A stretch of 31,395 bases of DNA, from positions 1 to 31,395 of the forward strand of contig JBEKDJ010000009.1 in the NCBI GenBank assembly GCA_050014415.1, read 5' to 3'. Both the position numbers and the translations under genes were made by a program. Of the stretch, positions 7,863-16,548 are shown piece after piece (positions within the stretch are counted from its first letter, which is position 1; every line of letters starts with the position of its first letter). The DNA is from JBEKDJ01 sp050014415 (GTDB lineage Bacteria; Desulfobacterota; BSN033; UBA1163). Under the pieces are notes generated by a model. That model searched no databases. It saw nothing but the letters and a program-made list of their open reading frames with translations, and was not told the origin of the DNA.

Positions 7863-9259
7863 TCCTTGCTTTGGAAGACGTATTAAGGGCCACCGGAGGA
7901 AAACTTCTCCAGGGGAAGGAGAGAACCTTCTTCCAGGGGATCACCACGGATTCAAGAACAGTGGCCAAAGGGGAGCTTTTCATCGCCCTGAAGGGGATTC
8001 GCTTCGATGGTCACCACTATGCCTTAGAGGCCCTGGAGAAAATGGCAGGAGGTGTGGTGGTCGAAGAGGGGAAGGTTGGAGATATTCGATGGAATGGTTA
8101 TCGATCCAGAGCGGTGATTGCTGTGAAGGATACGCTCCGCGCCTTGGGAGATCTCGCTCGGGACAGGAGGCGAAAGTACAACACCCCTGTCGTGGCGTTA
8201 ACCGGAAGTAATGGGAAGACGACGACGAAGGAGATGATATCGGCCTGTCTTGAGACCGCCTTTCCTGTTCTCAAAACAAGGGGGAATAACAATAACCTTG
8301 TGGGCCTTCCGCTGACCCTCTTGAACCTCACTGAAAAGGAGAGGGTGGTTATCCTTGAGATGGGAATGAATGTGCCAGGTGAGATTCGGAGGCTTGCCGA
8401 GATTGCGGAACCGGATGTGGGATTGATCACCAACATCCAGAAGGTCCATCTCGAAGGCATAGGAAGTCTAGAGAGATTGAAGGAGGAGAAGGGGGAGCTC
8501 TTCCGGAGAATGAAGAAGAATGGAACGATTATCGTGAATCGAGATGATCCGCGGGTGATCGATCTTGCGAGCGAGTTTTCTGGCCAAAGGATCACCTTCG
8601 GGATTGAAAACCCTGCGGATGTGATGGCGAGGGAGATTCGGCTCAGGCCGTCCGAGGGAACTTCCTTCACCCTCAGGATGGAAGGGGAGGAGATCGGGAT
8701 CACCCTTCCTTTATTGGGAAGGCATTTCGTTCCGAATGCTCTGTCGGCCATTGGCATCGCGAGCCTCTTCGGGATTGATGTGAAGAAGGCGAAAGAGGCG
8801 TTAGAGGGATTTCAGCCTTTTCCCATGAGGATGGAGATCGTTCACCTCGAAGGGGGAAAGACACTGATCAATGACGCCTACAACGCCAATCCGAGATCGA
8901 TGGAACTGGCTTTGGAGACCCTTGCAGAGATGAAGGGAACGGGCAGGGCGATTGCCGTGTTGGGCGATATGCTGGAACTGGGGAGTCTTACTGAGGAGGC
9001 ACATCAACAGCTAGGGCAGAAAGCCGGAGAACTTTCGATCGACCTCCTTCTCAGCTTCGGAGAACAGGCACCCGTTGTCGTTGAATCAGCGATCCGGCAT
9101 GGATTGTCACCGGAGAAGACAAAGGTCGTCGAGAGTCACGGGGAGGCTATTTCAATCCTAAGAGAGATCATGAAGGAAGGGGACTGGGTATTATTGAAGG
9201 GGTCGAGGAGGATGGCCATGGAAAAGATCGTTGAGGGTTTGATCGAGAGGGGGGCCTAA
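7859..9259 (+). CDS. murF: UDP-MurNAc-tripeptide:D-Ala-D-Ala ligase MurF
   Basis: Adds the D-Ala-D-Ala dipeptide made by Ddl (encoded further down this cluster) to complete UDP-MurNAc-pentapeptide. The 466 residues have the Mur ligase three-domain layout: an N-terminal substrate domain, an ATPase domain with GSNGKTT (116-122), and a C-terminal domain containing NDAYNANPRSM. Length and motifs are normal. It overlaps murE by 4 nt and lies 3 nt before mraY, so the three are tightly coupled. The long minus-strand open frame over it is a shadow. Confidence 0.96.
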   Translation: MILALEDVLRATGGKLLQGKERTFFQGITTDSRTVAKGELFIALKGIRFDGHHYALEALEKMAGGVVVEEGKVGDIRWNGYRSRAVIAVKDTLRALGDLARDRRRKYNTPVVALTGSNGKTTTKEMISACLETAFPVLKTRGNNNNLVGLPLTLLNLTEKERVVILEMGMNVPGEIRRLAEIAEPDVGLITNIQKVHLEGIGSLERLKEEKGELFRRMKKNGTIIVNRDDPRVIDLASEFSGQRITFGIENPADVMAREIRLRPSEGTSFTLRMEGEEIGITLPLLGRHFVPNALSAIGIASLFGIDVKKAKEALEGFQPFPMRMEIVHLEGGKTLINDAYNANPRSMELALETLAEMKGTGRAIAVLGDMLELGSLTEEAHQQLGQKAGELSIDLLLSFGEQAPVVVESAIRHGLSPEKTKVVESHGEAISILREIMKEGDWVLLKGSRRMAMEKIVEGLIERGA

Positions 9260-9262
9260 AGG

Positions 9263-10339
9263 ATGTTCTATCATCTCCTTTACCCTCTTCATGGGATTTT
9301 CTCCTTTTTCAATGTTTTCCGGTATATCACCTTCAGAACGATCTGTTCGATTCTGACCGCCCTTCTGATCTGCTTTGTTCTTGGGCCATGGCTGATCAAG
9401 AAGTTGAGGGCCTTTCAGATCCAACAGGTAGTGAGAGAGGACGTTCCTTCCCGACACATGGTAAAGAACGGCACTCCGACCATGGGGGGGAGCCTGATTC
9501 TCGCCGCAGTTCTGGTTCCGACCCTTTTCTGGTCTGACCTAACGAATGGGTACACTTGGATTGTTTTGCTGACGGCGCTTGGATTTGGGATCTTGGGGTT
9601 TCTCGATGACCATAAAAAAATCCGGGACAAGAATGGGATGGGCATCCGGGCTCGATATAAGTTTCCCATTCAGCTGGCCATGGGATTGGTCACGAGCCTG
9701 ATCCTGTTCTTTACCCTTGACCACGATTCGAGGTTGATCTTTCCGTTCTTTAAGAGGGTCATGCCGGACCTGGGAAATTGGTACATCCTCTTTGGCATGT
9801 TTGTGATCGTGGGCGCGGCCAATGCGGTCAACCTGACCGACGGGCTGGACGGATTAGCGATCGGGCCCGTACTGATCGCAAGCGCAACGTTTATGCTTTT
9901 CTGCTATCTTGCGGGTAACTATCGATTCGCTACCTATCTCCAGATCCCTTTCGTCAAAGGGGGCGGAGAGTTGACGATTCTGTGCGGGGCCCTGGTCGGG
10001 TCTGGCCTCGGTTTTCTCTGGTTCAACACCTATCCCGCCCAGGTCTTCATGGGCGATGGAGGCTCTCTGTCTTTGGGGGCGGCATTAGGAGCAATTGCCG
10101 TAGTGACGAAGCAGGAAATGCTTCTCGTGATTGTGGGTGGGATCTTCGTGATCGAGGCCCTTTCGGTCATCATTCAGGTTTTCTCCTATCAGGTGCGGAA
10201 AAAAAGGGTCTTTCGAATGGCGCCCATCCACCACCATTTTGAGCTGAAAGGTTGGGCTGAGCCAAAGATCATCGTTCGATTCTGGATCATCGGCATCATC
10301 CTCGGCCTAGTCGCCATCAGCACACTGAAACTGAGATGA
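9263..10339 (+). CDS. mraY: Phospho-MurNAc-pentapeptide transferase MraY
   Basis: Integral membrane enzyme that transfers phospho-MurNAc-pentapeptide to undecaprenyl phosphate, forming lipid I. The 358 residues hold about ten hydrophobic segments. The catalytic signatures are FLDDHKK (Asp115-Asp116), NLTDGLDGLA (190-199), FMGDGGS with Asp265, and the HHH motif at 323-325. The ATG is 3 nt after the murF stop, with AAAGG immediately before it and a G-run further upstream. A repeat-like gap separates it from murD. Confidence 0.96.
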   Translation: MFYHLLYPLHGIFSFFNVFRYITFRTICSILTALLICFVLGPWLIKKLRAFQIQQVVREDVPSRHMVKNGTPTMGGSLILAAVLVPTLFWSDLTNGYTWIVLLTALGFGILGFLDDHKKIRDKNGMGIRARYKFPIQLAMGLVTSLILFFTLDHDSRLIFPFFKRVMPDLGNWYILFGMFVIVGAANAVNLTDGLDGLAIGPVLIASATFMLFCYLAGNYRFATYLQIPFVKGGGELTILCGALVGSGLGFLWFNTYPAQVFMGDGGSLSLGAALGAIAVVTKQEMLLVIVGGIFVIEALSVIIQVFSYQVRKKRVFRMAPIHHHFELKGWAEPKIIVRFWIIGIILGLVAISTLKLR

Positions 10340-10350
10340 AACAGGGAATA

Positions 10351-10432
10351 TGGGAAGAATGGAATACTGGAATATTGGGGTTAAATGCGAACAGAAATTC
10401 TCACCCATCATTCCAACATTCTATTATTCCAA
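10351..10432. repeat. GGAAT/ATTCC inverted repeat between mraY and murD
   Basis: A run of GGAAT-type words (around 10358-10380) is followed, after a short loop, by ATTCC-type words (around 10404-10432). Pairing AATACTGGAATATTGGG with CCCATCATTCCAACATT gives a stem with two internal mismatch pairs on each side. Similar words recur in the ftsA-ftsZ gap, so this is a dispersed family rather than unique DNA. Confidence 0.65.
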
Positions 10433-10490
10433 AATTATGCTTGTCGGACTCTGAGCTTTGACCCCTGGCATTTTCTTGAAGGCGAGGAGA

Positions 10491-11834
10491 ATGGATCTGA
10501 ACGGAAGAAAGGTTTTGGTGGTGGGATTGGCTCGAACCGGACTGGCCACGACAGAATTTCTTAGGGCCAGAGGATCGGTCGTGAGCACGACAGAGGCGAA
10601 GTCAAGGGAGGAGATGAGGGAAGCGATCCAGGAACTGGAAGGGATGGACATCCAAATGGAGTGGGGAGGTCATCGAATAGAGACCTTTCTCAAACCTGAC
10701 CTCATTGTGGTAAGCCCAGGAGTTGACCTGAGCATGGAACCCATTCAAAAGGCATTACAGAATGGAGTTCGAGTCATCAGCGAGCTCGAATTGGCTTACC
10801 ATTTCATTCAAGTTCCCATCATCGCTGTTACAGGCACTAACGGAAAGACGACGACCACCACGCTGATTGGCGAGATGTTGCGAGAAGATGGGAGAAAGGT
10901 TGGCGTGGGAGGAAATGTGGGAGAGCCCCTCATCCTTTTTGCGGATGGAGGAAATCAGTGGGATATCTTGGTGGTTGAGGTCTCCAGTTTTCAGCTGGAA
11001 GGGATCGAAAGCTTCCGGCCTCGATGTTCTGTTTTTCTCAATATGACCGAGGATCACCTGGATCGTTATCCTCAGTTTGCCGACTATATTGAGGCGAAGG
11101 TGAGAATTTTCGCAAATCAAAGCTCTGAAGATATGGCGGTACTCAACAGAGATGATCCCATCGTGATGAAGTTTGGAGAGCGGGTGAAGGCGAAGCGAGT
11201 CTTCTTCAGTCTTGGTGCGAGACTCGATGAGGGTGCCTTTTCCGACGGTCAATCCATCCTCCTGAGACTTGGGGCGAAAGAGGAAGATTATTCTTTAGCA
11301 AAGACTCGTTTAAAGGGGATTCACAATGTGGAGAATATGATGGCAGCCCTCACAACCTCCAGGCTTTTCGGCTGTTCGAAAAGAGCGATCGAAGCGGTCC
11401 TCAATCGGTTTGAGGGTTTGGAGCATCGCCTTGAATTCGTTCGAGAGATCGAAGGCGTCCGCTACTATGATGACTCAAAAGGGACGAATGTAGGGTCGGT
11501 GGCCAAATCGCTGCAGAGTTTTTCGGAGCCCGTGATTCTGATCGCAGGAGGGAAGGACAAGAACGGGGACCTACGCCCTCTGAGAGAGTTGGTTCGAGGC
11601 CGAGTCAAACAGCTCATTCTCATCGGAGAGGCCAAGGAGAGGATGGGCCGAGAACTCGGAGGGCTGACATCTACAGCCGCGGCCACAACACTGGAAGAGG
11701 CAGTGCTCCTCGCCTATCAGACAGCGAAGAGAGGAGAGGTGGTTCTCCTTTCGCCGGCGTGCTCGAGTTTCGACATGTTCAAGGATTATAAAGAGAGGGG
11801 AAAGGCTTTTAAGGAGGCAGTCAAGAGGCTTTGA
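10491..11834 (+). CDS. murD: UDP-MurNAc-L-alanine:D-glutamate ligase MurD
   Basis: Adds D-Glu to UDP-MurNAc-L-Ala, the second stem-peptide step. It has GTNGKTT at residues 115-121, the ATPase-domain motif NMTEDHLDRY and, in the C-terminal domain, DDSKGTNVGS. I choose ATG 10491: MDLNGRKVLVVGLARTG is the usual N-terminal Rossmann start and an AAGGCGAGGAG ribosome site precedes it. An in-frame TTG at 10458 would add 11 unconserved residues that read out of the repeat-like gap. The stop codon is the first part of the next inverted repeat. Confidence 0.95.
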   Translation: MDLNGRKVLVVGLARTGLATTEFLRARGSVVSTTEAKSREEMREAIQELEGMDIQMEWGGHRIETFLKPDLIVVSPGVDLSMEPIQKALQNGVRVISELELAYHFIQVPIIAVTGTNGKTTTTTLIGEMLREDGRKVGVGGNVGEPLILFADGGNQWDILVVEVSSFQLEGIESFRPRCSVFLNMTEDHLDRYPQFADYIEAKVRIFANQSSEDMAVLNRDDPIVMKFGERVKAKRVFFSLGARLDEGAFSDGQSILLRLGAKEEDYSLAKTRLKGIHNVENMMAALTTSRLFGCSKRAIEAVLNRFEGLEHRLEFVREIEGVRYYDDSKGTNVGSVAKSLQSFSEPVILIAGGKDKNGDLRPLRELVRGRVKQLILIGEAKERMGRELGGLTSTAAATTLEEAVLLAYQTAKRGEVVLLSPACSSFDMFKDYKERGKAFKEAVKRL

Positions 11835-11894
11835 TTTCAGATTGTTGATCGCAAATTGCAGATTGAAAAACCCTAAAATCTAACATCTGAAATC
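11833..11894. repeat. GATTTCAGAT inverted repeat abutting the murD stop
   Basis: Perfect 10-bp inverted arms, GATTTCAGAT (11833-11842) and ATCTGAAATC (11885-11894). They enclose a shorter pair, AGATT (11860-11864) and AATCT (11877-11881). The 5' arm begins inside the murD stop codon and the 3' arm ends 12 nt before ftsW. Words of the same flavour (GGATTGC, CGGATTTC, CAGATTG) fill the murC-murB and murB-ddl gaps. Confidence 0.75.
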
Positions 11895-11906
11895 CGAAAT
11901 GGGATC

Positions 11907-13010
11907 ATGGTGAAGGGGAAAAGACGGTTCGATTATATTCTATTAATTGTGGCCCTTGCCCTGGTGGGGATTGGGATTGTGATGGTTTACAGCGCGAGTG
12001 CAATCCTGGCAGGAGACCGTTTCCAGGACCCTTACTACTTCCTGAAGAGACAGGTCCTTTACGCGGGGATCGGTTTTGTTCTGATGATCTTCATGATGTT
12101 TTTCCCTTACGGCATTCTGAAACGATTTGCGTATCCGATGCTCATCCTCTCCATCCTTCTCTTGATCGCTGTGTTGATCCCGGGGATCGGTCATCGCGCG
12201 GGTGGATCGATGCGCTGGTTGAAGATGCAGTTTTTCTCCTTTCAGCCATCGGAGTTCGCCAAGTTGGGATTGGTCGTCTTTCTGGCTTACTTCCTGACGA
12301 AGAAGGAGGAGAAGATCCGCAGTTTCTCTTTCGGATTTCTTCCCACGATCCTCCTCTCTGGTCTCATGATCGCTCTTGTCATCAAGGAACCCGATTTCGG
12401 GGCAGCCCTCTTTATGACGGCAATGGTCTTTCTTCTTCTTTTTGTCAGTGGGGCTAGGCTGATCTATATTATCGGCGCTTTCATACTTGCTGCGCCTGTT
12501 GCCTATTATTTCTTGATGAATGTGGCGTACCGTCAGAAAAGGCTGATGAGCTTCATCCGGCCTTGGGAGGATCCAACAGGCACCAGTTTTCAGATCATTC
12601 AATCCTTCCTCTCCTTCGGTTCAGGAGGCCTTTTTGGGTTGGGATTGGGAGAAGGGAGGCAAAAACTCTTCTTTCTTCCTGCTCCGCACACCGACTTTAT
12701 CTTTTCCGGCATCGGAGAAGAACTGGGATTGGCCGGGGCGATGGTGGTGGTGCTCCTATTCTTCATCCTGACCCTGAGAGGAATCCAGATCGGGCTCTCC
12801 CTCGAAGATCGGTTTGCTGCCTACTTGGCATTGGGTATCACTTTGATGATTTCTCTTCAGGCAGTCATCAATATGGGCGTCGTTTTGGGATTGCTTCCGA
12901 CGAAGGGGCTGACCCTTCCCCTTGTCAGTTACGGAGGCACGTCTTTGATCATCAATTTGGCTGGGGTGGGGATGCTTCTTCACCTTTCGACCCATGCGGA
13001 ACGAAGATGA
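11907..13010 (+). CDS. ftsW: Septal peptidoglycan polymerase FtsW (SEDS family)
   Basis: Polytopic glycosyltransferase that polymerises lipid II at the septum with FtsI. The 367 residues are very hydrophobic, about ten membrane segments. They carry SEDS motifs: QPSEFAKLGLV, GLGLGEGRQKLFFLPAPHTDFIFS (split here as GLGLGEGRQK then PHTDFIF, with the catalytic Asp in HTDF), GEELG, and LPLVSYGGTS near the C-terminus. Between murD and murG it is FtsW rather than RodA. The ATG is preceded only by a weak ATGGGA. It overlaps murG by 4 nt. Confidence 0.95.
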   Translation: MVKGKRRFDYILLIVALALVGIGIVMVYSASAILAGDRFQDPYYFLKRQVLYAGIGFVLMIFMMFFPYGILKRFAYPMLILSILLLIAVLIPGIGHRAGGSMRWLKMQFFSFQPSEFAKLGLVVFLAYFLTKKEEKIRSFSFGFLPTILLSGLMIALVIKEPDFGAALFMTAMVFLLLFVSGARLIYIIGAFILAAPVAYYFLMNVAYRQKRLMSFIRPWEDPTGTSFQIIQSFLSFGSGGLFGLGLGEGRQKLFFLPAPHTDFIFSGIGEELGLAGAMVVVLLFFILTLRGIQIGLSLEDRFAAYLALGITLMISLQAVINMGVVLGLLPTKGLTLPLVSYGGTSLIINLAGVGMLLHLSTHAERR

Positions 13011-14080
13011 GGTGTGTGATTGCCGGAGGAGGAACCGGAGGCCATCTTTTCCCTGGCATGGCCATTGCTGAGGCTTTCATCAAGAGGGAGATGGGAAATG
13101 AAGTCCTGTTTGCCGGAACAAAGAAAGGGGTCGAAGCCGAGGTATTGGCTGGAGGTAGATTTCCGTTGAAAACGGTCTCAGTCAGGCCTTTCAAAAGAAT
13201 CTCCTTTCTCGGGAAGGTGAAAGCAATCCTAAGCATACCCGGTGCTATCTCAGAGGCCGTTTCGATTTTGAAGGACTTCAAGCCCCAAATCGTTTTGGGC
13301 GTGGGAGGATACTCCTCTGGACCAACTGTCCTGGCTGCATTCTTTCTCAGGACAAAGAGGGCGATTCACGAACAGAATGTCGTGCCAGGAATGACCAATC
13401 GCCTCTTGAGATGGTTCTGTCAGCGAATCTTTGTCTCTTTCGAGGAGACAAAGAAATACTTCCCACGAAGGAAGACCTTTATCACCGGGACTCCGGTCAG
13501 GAGTGAGATCATCGGAAGGAGAGAAGGGGCAAGAGGGGATCGGTTCACCATTCTCATCTTTGGGGGGAGCAGAGGTGCCCACCGAATCAATGAAAAGATG
13601 ATGGAAGCTCTGAGCCGTCTGAAGAGGATAAAGGATTCTGTGAGGTTCTTCCATCAAACAGGAAGTGCGGATGTCGATTTCGTGTCAAAAGGGTATCGGG
13701 AGAATGGGTTTGAGGCCTCGGTCAAGCCCTTCTTCGAAGAGATGCCGGCTTACTATCAACTCTCCGATCTCGTCATCTGCCGAGCAGGAGCGAGCACAAT
13801 CGCTGAATTGGCAGTCTGTGGGAAGGCAGCCATCTTCATACCTTATCCTTATGCAGCCCACAATCACCAGTTGATGAACTCAAAAAGATTGGTCGAGATG
13901 GGAGCAGCGAAAATGATATTGGACGGGGAATTAAATGGATCGATCCTGGCCCAGGCCATTCTCTCCTTATATGATCATCCAGAGGAGCGGGCAAGGCTGG
14001 AGAAGGCCATACTGCAATTGGCCCGTCCAAGAGCCGCAGAGGAAATCGTGGACCATTGTTATGCGTTGGTTAGCGGATAA
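13007..14080 (+). CDS. murG: UDP-GlcNAc:lipid I GlcNAc transferase MurG
   Basis: Peripheral membrane GT28 enzyme that converts lipid I to lipid II. The start is ATG 13007, inside the ATGA overlap with the ftsW stop. It gives 357 residues beginning MRCVIAGGGTGGHLFPG, the family N-terminus. The open frame extends back into ftsW, but that extension is only ftsW read in another frame. Other motifs are GVGGYSSGP, HEQNVVPG, GGSRGAHRIN and CRAGASTIAE with the donor-binding loop. Length and content are normal. Confidence 0.96.
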   Translation: MRCVIAGGGTGGHLFPGMAIAEAFIKREMGNEVLFAGTKKGVEAEVLAGGRFPLKTVSVRPFKRISFLGKVKAILSIPGAISEAVSILKDFKPQIVLGVGGYSSGPTVLAAFFLRTKRAIHEQNVVPGMTNRLLRWFCQRIFVSFEETKKYFPRRKTFITGTPVRSEIIGRREGARGDRFTILIFGGSRGAHRINEKMMEALSRLKRIKDSVRFFHQTGSADVDFVSKGYRENGFEASVKPFFEEMPAYYQLSDLVICRAGASTIAELAVCGKAAIFIPYPYAAHNHQLMNSKRLVEMGAAKMILDGELNGSILAQAILSLYDHPEERARLEKAILQLARPRAAEEIVDHCYALVSG

Positions 14081-14082
14081 CA

Positions 14083-14119
14083 AGTTTCACCCCACCCTCA
14101 CCCATCAAGAGGGAGGGGG
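14083..14119. repeat. C-rich/G-rich inverted low-complexity gap between murG and murC
   Basis: A CACCC/CCTCACCC arm is followed by a GGGAGGGGG arm, so the gap can fold on itself. The G-rich arm also serves as the likely ribosome site of murC. The resemblance to widespread CCTCACCC...GGGAGGG intergenic filler is from general knowledge only. Confidence 0.4.
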
Positions 14120-14130
14120 ATGAGTTGGTG

Positions 14131-15501
14131 ATGTATCGAAGAAGAAGGATTCAGCATATCCATTTTGTTGGGATCGGCGGAATCGGCATGAGCGGAATCG
14201 CTGAGGTTCTGCTCAATCTTGGCTATCACATCAGTGGTTCAGACCTCAAGGAGACGGAGGTGACTCGAAGGCTCCAGGCCTTAGGATGCGAGATCGCTTA
14301 CGGCCACCGAAAGGAGAATGTGAAGGAGGCGGATGTCGTGGTGACCTCCTCTGCGGTTCGCCCAGGCAACCCCGAGGTTGAGGTGGCAGAACAGAGGCTC
14401 ATCCCTGTGATCCCGAGGGCAGAGATGTTGGCAGAATTGATGCGGATGAAGGTCGGGATCGCTATTGCGGGAACTCATGGGAAGACGACGACTACCTCCC
14501 TCATTGCCACGGTTCTTGCTTCCGGGGGGCTCGACCCCACGGTCGTCATCGGGGGGAGGTTGAACAGCATCGGAAGTAATGCGAGGCTCGGCCAGGGTGA
14601 ATTCCTGGTGGCCGAAGCCGATGAGAGCGATGGCTCTTTTATCAAACTGATGCCCACGATTGCCGTGGTGACCAACATCGACCCAGAGCATCTCGATTAC
14701 TACAAGGGGATTGAGGAGATCAAGGAAACCTTTCTCAGCTTCTTGAACAAGATCCCCTTTTTTGGGTTGGCTGTGCTCTGTCTCGATCATCCGAACATCC
14801 AGAGCCTCATTCCGAGATTGAAGAAACGATTTGTCACCTACGGGTTGACCACACAGGCAGACTTTCAGGCAAAGGAGATTGCATTCGAAGGACTTTCGAC
14901 GAGCTTTGATGTGCTCCACCAACGCCACGAGGTAGGAAGGCTGAACCTTCAAATGCCAGGGTTGCATAATGTCTACAATGCATTGGCCACTGTCGCCACG
15001 GCCTTTGAGCTCGATATTCCCTTCCAGGTCGTTCAAGAGACTCTCCGCAACTTTAGCGGCATTCACAGGCGGTTTCAGATCAAGGGAGAGAGGAGAGGCA
15101 TTCTCATCGTGGATGACTATGGACACCATCCAGTAGAGATCATGGCGACGCTAAGAGCGGCGCGGACCGGTTGGGAGAGAAGAGTCATTGTGGTGTTTCA
15201 GCCCCATCGCTACACTCGAACTCAAGCCCTGTTTCATGATTTTCTGGCGGCATTTTACGATGCGGACATTCTCATCCTCACCGATATCTATCCGGCAGGG
15301 GAAGATCGGATCGAAGGAGTGGAAGCAAAGGCACTCTTCGAAGGCATCCGGGAATATGGTCATAAGGATGTCACCTATTTGGCAAACAAGGAGGAGATTG
15401 TTGACCGTCTCCTGCACATCGTTGCCCCAGGAGACTTGGTGATCACATTGGGGGCAGGGGATATCTGGCAGGTTGCAGAGGAGCTGGCGAAAAGACTATG
15501 A
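14131..15501 (+). CDS. murC: UDP-MurNAc:L-alanine ligase MurC
   Basis: Starts the stem peptide by adding L-Ala to UDP-MurNAc. The N-terminal Rossmann motif GIGGIGMSG starts at residue 14, GTHGKTT is at 114-120, and AEADESDGSF, NIDPEHLDYY and DDYGHHPVE follow in order. I use ATG 14131, 456 residues, with GGGAGGGGG about 11 nt upstream. GTG 14128 and TTG 14125 are in frame and equally possible by spacing. The protein is intact. The minus-strand frame of 282 residues over it is a shadow. Confidence 0.95.
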   Translation: MYRRRRIQHIHFVGIGGIGMSGIAEVLLNLGYHISGSDLKETEVTRRLQALGCEIAYGHRKENVKEADVVVTSSAVRPGNPEVEVAEQRLIPVIPRAEMLAELMRMKVGIAIAGTHGKTTTTSLIATVLASGGLDPTVVIGGRLNSIGSNARLGQGEFLVAEADESDGSFIKLMPTIAVVTNIDPEHLDYYKGIEEIKETFLSFLNKIPFFGLAVLCLDHPNIQSLIPRLKKRFVTYGLTTQADFQAKEIAFEGLSTSFDVLHQRHEVGRLNLQMPGLHNVYNALATVATAFELDIPFQVVQETLRNFSGIHRRFQIKGERRGILIVDDYGHHPVEIMATLRAARTGWERRVIVVFQPHRYTRTQALFHDFLAAFYDADILILTDIYPAGEDRIEGVEAKALFEGIREYGHKDVTYLANKEEIVDRLLHIVAPGDLVITLGAGDIWQVAEELAKRL

Positions 15502-15505
15502 ACTT

Positions 15506-15574
15506 CGGATTGCCGATTTCGGAATAGTCGAGCTTAGATTGTACGGGTGTTTCGGATTTCAATTCCGCAATCCG
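15506..15574. repeat. CGGATTGC inverted repeat between murC and murB
   Basis: CGGATTGC (15506-15513) pairs with GCAATCCG (15567-15574), and CGGAAT (15520-15525) pairs with ATTCCG (15562-15567). The stem is about 13 bp with a bulge on the 5' side. It fills nearly the whole gap and belongs to the same word family as the murD-ftsW element. Confidence 0.7.
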
Positions 15575-15581
15575 CAATGGA

Positions 15582-16490
15582 ATGATGAAACGGGATTACA
15601 AGGAAGAGGCTCAAGGTTTGATTAAGGGGAGGGTCCTTTTCGACGTATCCATGAAGAAGTTTACCTCGATCAAAGTGGGTGGGCCTGCAGACAGCCTTCT
15701 TTTCCCGGCGAGTGTCGAAGAGTTGAGGAAGGTAGTCCGATATGCAAAAAGGAAGAACATTCCTTTCCTGATTCTGGGAAGGGGCACAAACCTGATCGTT
15801 AGAGATGGAGGGATACGTGGGTGGGTGATCAGCCTGACCCAGGGGATGGAAAAGGTTCAAATGGAGGGGGAGGTCGTAACGGCGGAAGCAGGCCTTTCTC
15901 TTCAAAGGTTGGTCCAGTTCACCATTCGGAAGGGGTTGACAGGGTTCGAACCCTTTTTCGGCATTCCAGGAACGGTGGGAGGTGGGGTAGCGATGAACGC
16001 CGGTGCATGGGGGGCTGAGTTGAAAGATCTCCTCCTCTCCGTCAGCCTAATGAAAGGGGATGGAGAAGTGGTGGAGAGGCCTCGGGCAAGGTTGAATTTC
16101 TCCTATCGAAGCCTGACCCTTCCCTCTTCTTGGATCATCCTTAAAGGACGGTTTCAGCTGAAGAGAGGAAAAAAAGAGGAGATCCTCGAACGGGTAAGGT
16201 CTTATTCAGAGATGAGGAAGAGGACTCAACCCTTGGATTATCACAGCGCCGGTTCCATTTTCAAGAATCCCGAGGAGGGTCCTGCAGGAAAATGGATCGA
16301 GGAAGCTGGACTGAAAGGTTTCAGGATGGGTCAGACAATGGTTTCAGATCTCCATGCCAATTTCATTGTCAATCTGGGTAAGGCGAAGGCCGAAGAGGTG
16401 ATCAATCTCATGGAGTGGGTGGAGAAGAGGATTTACGAGGAGAAAGGGATCTCCCTTGAAAGGGAAGTAAAGGTGGTGGGTGAACCGTAA
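15582..16490 (+). CDS. murB: UDP-N-acetylenolpyruvoylglucosamine reductase MurB
   Basis: FAD enzyme that reduces UDP-GlcNAc-enolpyruvate to UDP-MurNAc with NADPH, the substrate of MurC. The 302 residues show the FAD-binding stretch ILGRGTNLIVRDGG, then GIPGTVGGGVAMNAGAWG, SYR, and the catalytic-region serine in SAGSIFKNP, near the C-terminal VVG. The size fits the shorter class of MurB. ATG 15582 is chosen because it closely precedes the family start; an ATG follows at the next codon. murB after murC is the usual order. Confidence 0.95.
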   Translation: MMKRDYKEEAQGLIKGRVLFDVSMKKFTSIKVGGPADSLLFPASVEELRKVVRYAKRKNIPFLILGRGTNLIVRDGGIRGWVISLTQGMEKVQMEGEVVTAEAGLSLQRLVQFTIRKGLTGFEPFFGIPGTVGGGVAMNAGAWGAELKDLLLSVSLMKGDGEVVERPRARLNFSYRSLTLPSSWIILKGRFQLKRGKKEEILERVRSYSEMRKRTQPLDYHSAGSIFKNPEEGPAGKWIEEAGLKGFRMGQTMVSDLHANFIVNLGKAKAEEVINLMEWVEKRIYEEKGISLEREVKVVGEP

Positions 16491-16495
16491 CGCGG

Positions 16496-16542
16496 ATTTC
16501 GAAATGCAGATTGCGGAGTAGGGACCGCAGAGTCTTGGCGGT
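16496..16542. repeat. Palindrome and short hairpin between murB and ddl
   Basis: ATTTCGAAAT (16496-16505) is a perfect 10-nt palindrome in CGGATTTC/CAGATTG-type words. A second hairpin, ACCGC (16524-16528) with GCGGT (16538-16542), ends 6 nt before the ddl start, where it could hide the weak ribosome site. Confidence 0.5.
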
Positions 16543-16548
16543 GAACAG

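Noticed and set aside
8098..8757. 219-codon minus-strand frame over murF
   Set aside because: Shadow of the murF reading frame; no motif of its own.
12563..13006. N-terminal extension of MurG into ftsW
   Set aside because: It is only ftsW DNA in another frame; the MurG N-terminus begins at ATG 13007.
14281..15129. 282-codon minus-strand frame over murC
   Set aside because: Shadow of murC, which is complete and motif-perfect.
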